Part shown: one piece after another, positions 9,853-18,361 of the stretch
Numbering within the stretch: position 1 is the stretch's first letter
Layout: the number at the start of each line of letters is the position of its first letter
DNA from: Haplomitrium mnioides
Taxonomy: Eukaryota > Marchantiophyta > Haplomitriopsida > Calobryales
DNA: 22,729 nucleotides
Assembly (NCBI GenBank): GCA_049999725.1
Contig: JBNGIS010033978.1
Location: 1-22,729 of the forward strand
Direction of reading: 5' to 3'
The notes under the pieces: generated by a model
Databases searched by the model: none
What the model saw: the letters and a program-made list of their open reading frames with translations, nothing else
Told to the model about the DNA's origin: nothing
Made by a program: the position numbers and the translations under genes

Positions 9853-9858
9853 AATAAA
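9853..9858 (+). terminator. AATAAA polyadenylation signal of the 5' LTR
   Basis: AATAAA lies about 170 bp before the LTR end and is conserved at 16320-16325 in the 3' LTR, where it would end the genomic transcript. The TATA-to-AATAAA distance suggests an R region of around 1.1 kb, which is long for an LTR element. Confidence 0.5.
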
Positions 9859-10037
9859 GAATTGAATGAGGAGAAAGGTCAGTAAGGTGAGGAGGAACCC
9901 CCTTAAGGCCTGAAATTTATAACTTGCAACGGGGCTATCTCATAAAAAAACTTGAACCCCGTAAAAATCAGCCTTTTCCTTCTGAAGAGCGGTGTTCGGA
10001 GGATAAGAGTAGAAGGAGGGGGTTGACATTCATTTTT

Positions 10038-10049
10038 TGGCACTAGAGG
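10038..10049 (+). other. Candidate primer-binding site
   Basis: TGGCACTAGAGG begins nine bases after the LTR end. It matches 8 of 12 positions of the usual plant initiator-Met tRNA primer site (TGGTATCAGAGC). Three of the four differences are transitions, as expected in a decayed copy. Position and the starting TGG support the call. Confidence 0.5.
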
Positions 10050-10124
10050 GAAGGCAAATGGTTTGAAAAAACTTGAGACCAACCCAGAACAAAGTTATCA
10101 TCTTTCCAACTCTCCATTCAGAGA

Positions 10125-11030
10125 ATGGGCCATAACCGCGTACGAAGGAAAAGACGGGCTAAGTATGTGTCGGAATACTCTTCTGATAGTTCAAGTAGCG
10201 ATGAGAAAACAGAGGAGAGCTCTGACAATGACTCCAATAGCAGCAGCTCTGATGATCAGAGATCTTCAAGAAGGAAGAAGCAGAGAAAAGAGCGAAGGAT
10301 CAAAAAGGCTGCCAAGAGAGAGGAAGCACGTTTAACGGAATTGAGCTCAAAGATAGAGTGATGCAGGCCCTTCTTGCAAGCATCACGCCTAGTCTAGGGA
10401 AAGCTGAACCATTAGATGAATTAGTCGCAACCGGACCACCAAGAAGGATCGTTATGGTGTGCTGGAATTGTGGTCAGCCTGGACACGTTTCTTCCAACTG
10501 CCCGGAACCATGGGGGCAGAAGTATGAGTGTCCAATTGCAATACATTCCCAGCATGAAGAGGAGGAGGCGGCCTTGACCAAGGAAGAAACGTTTGCTTCA
10601 GATGATTGTTATCGAGTAAGGGCCATAGCGAGATCCAAGCCTCGCCGAAGGAGCAAGAGCAAAAAGGGGGCGAAAGATCAAGAGGGCTACCAAAGAAGAG
10701 GAAGCTCGTTTAGCGGAATTGAGTGCAAAGATGGAGGTAATGCAGGCCCTTCTTGCGAGCATCACGCCGAATCTAGAAGGAGTTGAACAAGCAGATGAAT
10801 GGGTTGCAACCGGACCACCGAGAAGGATCGTTATAGTGTGCTGGAATTGTGATCAGCCTGGACACGTTTCTTCCAACTGCTCGGAACCATGGGGGAAAAA
10901 GGATGAGTATCCAATTGCCCTACATTCCCAATATGAAAAGGAGGAAGCAGCCTGGATAAAGGAGGAAACCTCTACCTCAGAGGATTGTTGTCAAGTAAGG
11001 GCCAAGGCAAAATCCAAGTCCCACAAGTAG
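10125..11030 (+). pseudogene. gag-like protein with two zinc knuckles, frame-broken
   Basis: The product would be a nucleic-acid-binding, gag-like protein of the retrotransposon. The first frame (10125-10361) is Arg/Lys-rich and Ser/Asp-rich (VSEYSSDSSSSDEKTEESSD). A 1-nt loss just before 10361 shifts it relative to the following frame, which encodes VATGPPRRIV and the zinc knuckle CWNCGQPGHVSSNC (10460-10501, C-x2-C-x4-H-x4-C). A second knuckle CWNCDQPGHVSSNC lies at 10839-10880 inside a tandem duplication, followed by a basic KAKSKSHK stretch and a stop at 11028. No capsid domain is recognisable, so either it was lost or the protein is only the nucleocapsid part. Confidence 0.7.
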
Positions 11031-11055
11031 GGCAAGCACAAGAAAGGGCGAAAGG
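10298..11055 (+). repeat. Tandem duplication of the zinc-knuckle segment, about 379 bp
   Basis: GATCAARARGGCT at 10298 recurs at 10676, ATGCAGGCCCTTCTTGC at 10361 recurs at 10740, and the zinc knuckle at 10460 recurs at 10839. The offset is 378 before and 379 after the ATGCAGG site, which locates a 1-nt deletion in the first copy. The basic tails of the two copies are also similar (10625-10675 and 10985-11060). A period not divisible by three means the copies are read in different frames. Confidence 0.9.
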
Positions 11056-12457
11056 CCAAAAAGTATAAGAATCAAGTGTCGCCATTCCTCAGTGATTTTG
11101 AATATGAAGAGGAAAACTCCACATGGTTCTATCCGACGCAATAGGAAGATGTGGGAGACATGCAGGAGGCTTTGGAGGCAGCCAAGGAGAAGACTGCGGG
11201 TGAAGAGTTGAAAGAATTTATAGCAGAGGTGCAAACACCTACTCCCTACATCATTCAAGCCAAAGTAGAAAAAACAAAACCGGAAGATAGGGAATCCGCA
11301 AAACTGTCGGAGGGCACTGGGAGGCCAAGATCAGATTTAACAAGGGGGTGTGTCGTGGTCCTCGGATGTGAAGAGTCAGATGAGGGAGAGGACCAACTCT
11401 ATGAGTACTAGACACATGTGGTAGAAGGGCCAGCACAAGACCAAGCTGAACCAATAGTCCTAACAAGTACAGATCTGGAACTCAACAATGATGTAGAAGT
11501 TGCAAACTCTCCTTCAGAGCTGGTTTCTCTGCAGACGAAGAACTGGAAGAGGAGGCAGGCTACCGTGCCACAGCCAAGGACACACGGGAGGGAGAGGCCC
11601 ACCCCATAGACGAAGAATTCAAGGAGGACTGTTGCTGGTCTAACCTTGAGTCAGCCCAAAAAGGAGAGTGGGAAGCTGCCATGTCCCTTGTTGATGAATG
11701 CAGGCTTGCAGAAGAAGACCTAGGTGAGGCAGAGTAAGAGTAGGTCTTCGAAGGGGAGTGGGAAGCTACCATGTCTCTTGTTGATGAATGTAGGCTTGCA
11801 GAAGAAAACCAGGGTGGGGCATAGCAAGAGCAGGAAGGGGAGTACGCAGCTGGACCTCATCCCCTGTAAGACAAGGAACCCTCGCAAGACCCATGTCAAC
11901 CGAGCCCTGAACCCGAGCTCAAAGGGGAGTTGACATCGGTGTACCCGATTGTAGGCAGTTATGATGTGCAAGCGCCAAGTGTCACCGAGGTATGGTCTCC
12001 TCAACTGGCGGAAGGCACATTAATCGAGGTAAGTAGCTGCAGCCCGGAGGATTTGGAATTACCGGAAGCTGAACCCGATCTCAATTCTAAGAGGGAGCTT
12101 GCCTTAAGCCAGCCAAAGGATCTTGCTGACAAGCAGGAAATTGTTACAAGCAGCCTCGCCACCGCCAAAATTTTGTATGGTTTTATGTTTACAAGCTCTA
12201 TGTGTCATACCTATGTATGGGCTGGTGTTGTCACCTGTTCCTTGTGGGTGTGTGTGGTATATGCATCAAGGCTGGAGGCGAAGGGCCAGCCGAGGAATCC
12301 CAGGTCTAAGGGTGATTCCACAAATCAGAAGGGAACGCAGCAAGGTATGTCGCTGCAGGTTTCTTACACCCCCCCTCAAACAAAAAGTGGGAGACACGAC
12401 TTTTGTGTGGGATCCAAGGAGGAGGCTGAGAGGGGAGAGTGCGCAGTGTTAGGATGA
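11033..12457 (+). pseudogene. Acidic protein frame with C-terminal membrane-like segment
   Basis: Downstream of the zinc knuckles the same reading frame continues past stops at 11028 and near 11143 (EALEAAKEKTAGEELKEFIA...). A frameshift near 11535 moves it to the frame carrying EGEWEAAMSLVDECRLAEED, an in-frame 90-bp duplication, and several stops. It then becomes the frame open from 11930 to 12457. Composition is strongly acidic with many Pro, Glu and Ser residues. Residues coded by about 12170-12265 form a hydrophobic run (ILYGFMFTSS...SLWVCVVYAS) that could be one transmembrane helix, followed by a basic tail. I do not recognise the family. It may be the C-terminal part of the gag frame or an env-like or captured frame. 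It does not encode pol. Confidence 0.5.
11661..11840 (+). repeat. In-frame 90-bp tandem duplication
   Basis: GAGTGGGAAGCTRCCATGTC begins at 11666 and again at 11756, and CTTGTTGATGAATG follows in both. The offset is 90 bp, or 30 codons, so the duplication kept the frame; it codes EWEAAMSLVDECRLAEE and a near copy. Confidence 0.9.
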
Positions 12458-12473
12458 GTGAGTGAGTGAGTAG
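12455..12473 (+). repeat. Short GAGT microsatellite
   Basis: Four TGAG/GAGT repeats lie at the stop of the acidic frame and are followed by further GAGTGAGTATGTGTG-like simple sequence to about 12540. It lies in the non-coding tail of the retrotransposon interior. Confidence 0.7.
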
Positions 12474-12645
12474 TTGTGTAGGTTTAACAGTGCATAGTTG
12501 TGTGAATTTTTGAGTGAGTATGTGTGGGTGCGTGAGTTTGTAAAAGTACACTTCGTCAAAATTTTGAGACCAGAAGCAGCACAGCAGATAAGAGGAAACC
12601 AGGCAAAGGAAGAGGAGGTATGTTCGCGAGGATGCGTCACAATTC

Positions 12646-12654
12646 AAAGGGGAG
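12646..12654 (+). other. Polypurine tract
   Basis: AAAGGGGAG is followed by TTA and then the 3' LTR start TGTCA at 12658. Position and composition fit the plus-strand primer of reverse transcription. Confidence 0.75.
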
Positions 12655-13207
12655 TTATGTCAGTCAGTGGAACAGGGGCTAATTTGGGTTACAAGGAACC
12701 AGAAACGACAACAACAACATTTCTCCATTCTGAAGTGGTAAGAAAATCAGGAAGCAACAAAATAGCTCTAATCGGAAGCTAAGAGCAAGTTACCTCGTTT
12801 TCCAATCCGAAGTAGCGGAACCGGATTCATATAGTGAAGGAAGGAGGCAAGACTCAGAGAGGTGAGCGCCAGAGAATTCCAAGGGGATGGCATCGAAAGA
12901 GAGAAGGAATACGGGGAAGAGCGAAGGGATCTATGACAATAGAGAAGAACCGCAAGGCAGCAATTCTTGATAGAGGGAGCCACGACAAGGGTGAAAGTCG
13001 GGATGCAGAATGGAGGAGCCAACTGTTCGAACAGTGCATCCTCAATTCGTGACCATTCGGGGCGTGCAATACTTTGATAGAGAGAAGAGCTCGAGGCAAT
13101 CGTAGTGCAACTTGAATCGAAGAGAATGGGGCAAAACTAAGGAAGAACGACCCTTGGGAAGTTAGCCGACGGCCGTAGTCCCGAGGATTCCGTGGAGCGG
13201 TGCGGAA

Positions 13208-14596
13208 ACGTGGCAACCTACTGCACTCTGACGAATCCGACGGACAACGTGGCAGCTCTTGCGGGTCTGAAGAGTTCGATGGGATCTTGCCTCCCTACAT
13301 TGGGATCCCCAGTTAAGGGGGATCCGATCAGCCTCCCTATGTGGGTTCTCCACTTAACAGAGATCCGTGAAGGAAGATCTGACGGGTCCGAAGTGATGGC
13401 GAAGCGACAACTGATGAAGCGAAGACTGGTCACTATTACGGCGACATGGAGGATTCCTTAAGGCAACGGCGAGGCTAAGCGAGAAGGACAAAACCACAAC
13501 GGATCCTAGTTACGGACTCAAGAACTCTGTAGGGAGCTGCGGAAACGTGGCAGTCCCACCGCACTTCACGGATTCAAGGACACGTGGCATTCCCAAGGAG
13601 TCCGTGGGACTTAGCGGAAAATGAGAAAGCCTCAGGTAAACTGGTTCCGATTAGCCTCCCTAAGTGGGAAGACCACTTAACGGGGATCCAACAGGAAGCC
13701 CAACTGGAGACCAGAGGAATGGAGGCAAAGCAGTGACTTATCACGGGCTCGGCCAAACAAAGAGCGAGCAAGGCGAAATGTTGATATATCGCTGATCCGG
13801 CGAAGCGACGAAAAGTTTGACAAGGTATTGTCTGAAAGTTTGACGGGAGTTTATAGCGCACTTAGTTCTTGTGGCGAAAAGGCAATGAAGCGACGATCCG
13901 GCCAAAAGAAGAAGCAAGGGACCATCAGCCGAAAGAGTGACCAATCGGAGTTCCGACGTTGGCGAGGACGAAAGTTCAACGTGGCGCGCTGAAAGATCGA
14001 AGGGGATCCACGAGGAGTCTGCCATGGTTCCTATATCAAGCGAAGCAAAGAGTTAGCGAAGGAAGCCTCATTTCTTATTGCGATCGGGATTCGAAGCGGC
14101 GACAAAAGGTACCGTTCTTACTCGGCGAGTGAATTACTTGACGGATGACGTGGCGCTCCACTATGGTCCGAGGGTTCCTACGGGTCAGCAACGGGTCAAC
14201 TATGGAAGCTGGTCAAGGCGACGGTCCGCCTAACCCCTTGCGGAGCGGCACGACGACGGATGATGTGGCGTTCAACGGTGGTCCGAGGGTTCCTGCGGGT
14301 CTTTGACGGATGACGTGGCGCTCCACTATGGTCCGAGGGTTCCTACGGGTCAGCAACGGGTCAACTACAAAATCTGATCAAGGCGATGGTCGGGCTACCC
14401 CTTTGCGGGGCGGCGGCGGACAGCACTGTGCGGATGACGTGGAAGGCAAGACACGTGGCGACTTGTGGTGTTCCAAGGGCGACGGCGGGATTCCAAAGAG
14501 CGATGGCGGGATTTCGAGGGAGTTCGCGGACACATGGCGACCTGTGGTGTTCCGAGAGCGACGACGGGGTTTCGAGGGAGTTCACGGACACGTGGC
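13208..14596 (+). promoter_or_regulatory. Cluster of eight ACGTGGC boxes in the 3' LTR
   Basis: Exact ACGTGGC occurs at 13208, 13247, 13545, 13582, 14148, 14313, 14453 and 14590. Most are positional equivalents of the 5' LTR boxes, and some boxes intact here are decayed there and the reverse. That implies the source element had at least nine. Confidence 0.6.
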
Positions 14597-14690
14597 AACC
14601 TGCAGTGTCCCGAGGGCGACGGCGAAGTTCTGATAAGTGACGGCGCGGTTCCGGTGGAGTTTGCGAGCATGTGGCAGCTGGCGGGGGTCC
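14452..14690 (+). repeat. 79-bp tandem array in the 3' LTR, one unit shortened
   Basis: Unit starts lie at 14452, 14531, 14589 and 14668, giving spacings of 79, 58 and 79 bp. The short middle unit lacks one 21-bp subrepeat present in the 5' LTR (about 8070-8095). Confidence 0.85.
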
Positions 14691-15223
14691 GTGAGCTCTT
14701 GTGGAAGCATGACAGCTTGCGGGGATCTGCGGGTGATCGCGGGGGCATGGCAACGAGGAGAATGAAGAAAAAACTAGGAATCTGCCCACAAGATGCGACG
14801 GTTGGCCAATCTACGGGGTCGACCTACGAATCCAATCCTATCCCAAGTAAATGTCTTTGGATTTCTCTGCGGAAAGACCTCCTCAACAACTACTTCGGGT
14901 CTACGCTCGAACTGATGCTTCAAAGGAATCGAACCAAGATTGCGACGGGATTGATGAGGCGTCCAAATGGCGAGGCGATCCTGATCGCAAACTTGCAAAA
15001 GAGAGCACTACGAATCGAAAGCATGGTTCAGCCAAGAGTTCTCCAAAAATCTTCCTTACCCAATCTTGAATGCTTTAATTGATACCATTAGATGTGGGCA
15101 GACTAAAAAAAAAAAGCTTCTTAAGAAACAGAGGCCAACAAGAAAAATGACCAAATCCAGCGAGGAGGAAAGATGCGTTCTTGTTCAAGAAACCGTTGGG
15201 AGTAACGCACGTTGCAAAAGGGG

Positions 15224-15230
15224 TATAAAG
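15224..15230 (+). promoter_or_regulatory. TATA box of the 3' LTR
   Basis: TATAAAG is conserved with the 5' LTR. From this position it could drive transcripts reading out into the methyltransferase remnant at 16501. Confidence 0.5.
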
Positions 15231-16319
15231 GGATCCTCTGCGATGTTTGAGGGGTTGGTGTAAATGCAAGCTTGCAAGTCGTGAGAGCGATAGCAGAAAG
15301 GAAGACACACAAGAGAGGGAGGATAGATTTCTTGAAGCTTCACTTGAGGCAAGTGAACTCGAGCAGGGGGCTAGTAGGGGTGGAGGTGGACTGGAGGGGC
15401 GCTGGGAATCGCTGGGCGGGGAGCTCTATAGGCTCAAGCGATCCAAGTGTACTCATCTCTGCGGGTGGACTAGCATCGGAGGTGGACTGATACTTGAAGG
15501 TTGAAGGGAATCTGGGTTGTCTTGAAATCGGAGGGGCTGCCAAGGTGGGATCTTTGGGGTTGCTTTAGTACCAACTTTGCAGGAGCAACAATCCCAAGAA
15601 CGTCATGGGCATTTCTGGTTTATTCTCTCAAGTGAAGTCAAGAAGGAGTAGCTGCATTCGTGCCCGTGCAAGGTGTAAGAAGATCCATTGAAGCTTCAGG
15701 GTGGAGTGGGTGGCCAACAGTCGAGAGGACTATTTTCCAGAGGTGAAAGTTAAACAAGACCTCTTCCGATCCTGAGGAAGTCAAACCAGGGCTTCTCGTG
15801 AGGGAAGGTAAAAAGACTATCTGGAGAAGGGTGCGTGAGTAGAGGGAGGACGTGTCATTGGAATCGTGAGACTCAAGAGAAGGTTGGAATTGCTGGAATA
15901 AAGATCATGAGTGCAAGGGAGGCAGTAAAGATCGAATCTTGGGAGAATCAGAAGAGCTGCAGAGGAACGAGAGGAATGGAGGGTTGAGAGGTCACGACTG
16001 TGTTGTGGAGATCAGCCCAAGTCAGAGGAACGCTGGCGGAGTGTGTGGTGTTGTGTGTGCAGGGTGTAGTTAGTTTTGTATTCTGTTTGTAATTACTGAA
16101 GAGACATTATAGATCCAAAGTGAATAGGATCTCAGATCAGCAAGGGTCCAAGAATCAGAGTCAGAGGATAAGGCGGTAAGGAGACAGATCCCTTGTATAA
16201 TTCAGATATCAGGACTTGAGCCTGTATTGTAAAACTTTGAGTCGGGATCTTATTTTGGATCCCTGAAATCCACTTTGGAATTTGATCAGAGACGCTTATG
16301 TGGTGTGTGTGAATGTGTG

Positions 16320-16325
16320 AATAAA
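16320..16325 (+). terminator. AATAAA polyadenylation signal of the 3' LTR
   Basis: This is the counterpart of 9853-9858; it would terminate the retrotransposon transcript before the LTR end. Confidence 0.5.
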
Positions 16326-16495
16326 GAATTGAACAAGGAGAAAGGTCAGTAAGGTGAGGAGGAACCCCCTTAAGGCTTGAAATTGATAACTTGCAACGGG
16401 GCCATCTCATAAAAGAACCTGAACCCCGTAAAAGTCAGCCTTTTCTTTTCGAAGAGCAGTGTTCAGAGGATAAGACCAAAAGGAGGGGGCTGACA

Positions 16496-16500
16496 ATTCT
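16496..16500. repeat. Target-site duplication ATTCT, right
   Basis: It matches 6177-6181 exactly and is followed at 16501 by GAACCATTTTCAAAAGATGA, the direct continuation of the interrupted exon when compared with copy B. Confidence 0.95.
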
Positions 16501-17380
16501 GAACCATTTTCAAAAGATGACATTTTTGATATGGTTTCATCTTTTGCGACAATCACAACATTGGAGTTTTGGTCTTTTTTTTCTTTTACATTCGTCGCAA
16601 GAATTTGGCATCGTTGAGGATGCCCTTTTTAGAAGTTTATTGTGCAATTGACCACGACATTTGGTAAATTGTTCTTTGATTTTTTAGTTCTTAATTTCTC
16701 TTTTTTACTTTTCTAGCACTTTGGTTACAATGTTTGATTTGTTTGTTTTTCCTTTTACAAAAACAAAAGCAATATTCATCATTCTCGTGGTCCCACAATT
16801 GCACATACCCACGAATATTGGACTGTGGGCTACTAGAAAAAAATTAGAAAATAGGAGCATCAGGCTTTTTAATTTGCAGCCTCCTCTTGCGACTCGACTA
16901 CCTTGGCAAATAATATGTAGTGTTTTTAGTTGTTGTGCGGTTTATGCAAAACTTAAACATCTAGTAGATGATGCTTTTGTCAATGTTTATCAAAAGCTGC
17001 AGGCTCTCTACAATTTTTTCATCAACCATTTGTCAACATAGCAAGATTGAATCATAGATCTTTCCTCTAGCTCTAGCATAGGCCTTGTATATGCTTTAAA
17101 GCTGATGCAAAACTACATCGCGGTGGAATATGATAGACATCAGTCTGTCTACATTCTTAGGAGAGTTTTGACGATGGCTTCCTTGCCATCTGATGAGACT
17201 AGGTCACAGATAATCTATGCATACCACAAGGAACTTGCTCCTCCTAGTATTGTAGGTGCTAGTGGTGATTTTGTTGCAATATCTAGAACTGAAAAGTCTC
17301 AACAAGACTCCCTAGCGACTGTAGATGCTCAACCTTTGGATTTATATGAGATAATTCCTCCCGAAGAGGATAGAGCTTGA
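16501..17380 (+). pseudogene. ParB-like/DNA methyltransferase fusion, copy A, 3' part
   Basis: This continues the methyltransferase domain after the retrotransposon. It resumes with EPFSKDD-type residues and an ATITT phrase, then a frameshift near 16575. About 450 bp missing from copy B follow, including LKHLVDDAFVNVYQKLQAL, which resembles the conserved KP-x-x-L phrase just before motif I in N4/N6 methyltransferases. A short intron-like interval with GT at 16664 and AG at 16716 lies in it. Motif I is ruined: copy B's DLCSGSGTG reads DLSSSSSIG here (17057-17083). The acidic phrase AVEYD that follows (near 17122-17136) is kept. The C-terminus is open from 17105 to a stop at 17378 and ends in PPEEDRA, like copy B. 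The order motif IV then motif I fits a beta-class-like DNA methyltransferase. Confidence 0.65.
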
Positions 17381-18054
17381 GCATCTATTTGAACAAATTG
17401 TTTTATCAATAAATTATTTTTTTACAAAGTTTTATTTGCCAAAGTTTCAACTTATAACACTCCCAATCCACTTCAAGTCTTTTCATCACGAATCAATTTG
17501 GTGTGCCTAAGAATGGTTTGGAGTCAATTGTTTGTATAAAAATGGTTTGGATTCAATTGCTAGTCTCAGAATGGTTTGGAGTTCATGTGCACATGGGCTT
17601 GGAGTCCATGCGCACAAGAGCTTTAGAAATCTATAGTCGCATAGGCTTTACGTTCTGGTTTAGAGTCTATGCACACATAAGCTTTCTAGTTCTTGTTCGG
17701 AGCCTATGCACGCATAAGCTTTAAGGTTCTTGTTCAAAATCCCTTCACACTTAAGCTACATGGTTCTTGTTCAAAGTCTCTGTATGTCTAGGCTTTAGGG
17801 TTGTTGTTTAGAGCTAGGCGTACATAGGCTTTAGGGTTCTTGTTCAAAGTCTATGCGTGCATAGCTTTAATGCTCTCGTTCAGAGTCCCTACATGCAAAT
17901 GCTTTAGGATTCTCGTTCAGAGTCTATGCGTGCATAGGTTTTAGGGTTCTAGTTTGGAATCTATGCTTGCTTAGGATTTAACTGCTACGATGCTTCTAGT
18001 CTGGTTCAAAGTCTGTACGCGATTAGACATCCACATTTGCATATAATTTGTTTT
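17381..18054 (+). repeat. 3' flank of copy A with a degenerate 37-bp array
   Basis: No gene is seen here. From about 17490 to 18020 degenerate units with spacings of 35-38 bp contain a palindromic core such as CTATGCGTGCATAG (17851, 17923) and a spacer like GGCTTTAGGGTTCTTGTTCA. Adjacent to the gene the sequence is AT-rich. The same array, inverted, follows copy B at about 20990-21345, so it belongs to the duplicated unit. Confidence 0.8.
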
Positions 18055-18361
18055 TATAAAAAGATATATGTTGTTTTTTGATGAATTTAGTGTATTCGCA
18101 ATAGTGTGAGATTTTAATAAAAATTTTCAATAACCAAAATGCTTGTTTTCTAGGGTTTTTATTATAAAGAAAATTTTAAAATATAATCTCAATGGAAAAT
18201 ATGCAATTCGTATTTCTAAAAAACAATTTTCTTTGTGAAAAAAAGATCACAAACATAAAATTGACGTTTTTCAATATCAAATCACAAAAAAATAATATTT
18301 GCGACTACCAGGTGAAATAGGAACTTAGTAGTGATTCCTAGTTCAAAGTAGCAGTTGTTTA
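18055..18361 (+). repeat. AT-rich terminal repeat block, copy 2
   Basis: This is a block of about 300 bp with AAAAGATATATGTTGTTTTT near the start, AATAACCAAAATG in the middle and GTTCAAAGTAGCAGTTGTTT at the end. It is homologous to 1-113 and, inverted, to 20604-20925. Similarity ends at 18361, where Ty3/gypsy coding sequence starts at once. Confidence 0.85.

Larger units (their letters stand above)
6182..10028 (+). repeat. 5' LTR (3,847 bp)
   Basis: It is collinear with 12658-16495 throughout and runs from TGTCA to TTGACA. It is more GC-rich than the flanking DNA. U3 contains ACGTGGC boxes and GC-rich tandem repeats (7655-8222). A TATAAAG box lies at 8756-8762 and an AATAAA signal at 9853-9858, which would give a U3 of about 2.6 kb, an R of about 1.1 kb and a short U5. 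Several overlapping open frames on both strands (notably 7880-8300) are consequences of GC-rich repeats and show no domain. Confidence 0.95.
6182..16495 (+). mobile_element. Complete LARD-like non-autonomous LTR retrotransposon
   Basis: The element is 10,314 bp long and flanked by a perfect 5-bp duplication (ATTCT). Its LTRs begin TGTCA and end TGACA. The left LTR is 6182-10028, the right 12658-16495, and the interior only 2,629 bp. The interior has a candidate primer-binding site, a gag-like zinc-knuckle frame, an acidic frame with a hydrophobic segment, and a purine tract before the 3' LTR. No protease, reverse transcriptase, RNase H or integrase motif is visible, so it would depend on proteins of another element. 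Very long LTRs with a short pol-less interior match the class called LARDs. It interrupts the methyltransferase exon between the codons for HDD and EPFSKDD. Sampled LTR stretches differ at roughly 5-10% of sites, mostly transitions, so insertion is old. Confidence 0.95.
12658..16495 (+). repeat. 3' LTR (3,838 bp)
   Basis: It runs from TGTCA to TGACA and is collinear with 6182-10028. It has its own changes: several CpG sites are kept here where the 5' LTR has TpG or CpA, for example AAACGTGGC at 13543-13551 against GATATGGC in the 5' copy. It lacks a 21-bp subrepeat of the 79-bp array. TATAAAG is at 15224-15230 and AATAAA at 16320-16325. Open frames such as 14465-15082 have no recognisable domain and follow from GC-rich repeats. 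Confidence 0.95.

Noticed and set aside
10029-12657. Hidden protease, reverse transcriptase or integrase in the retrotransposon interior
   Set aside because: All frames were read for DTG, YxDD-type and DDE-type phrases with their usual neighbours and none was found. The interior is also too short for pol.
1-18361. Blocks at 1-113 and 18055-18361 as terminal inverted repeats of one transposon
   Set aside because: They are in the same orientation. Only copies 2 and 3 are inverted relative to each other, and those enclose the gypsy fragment.
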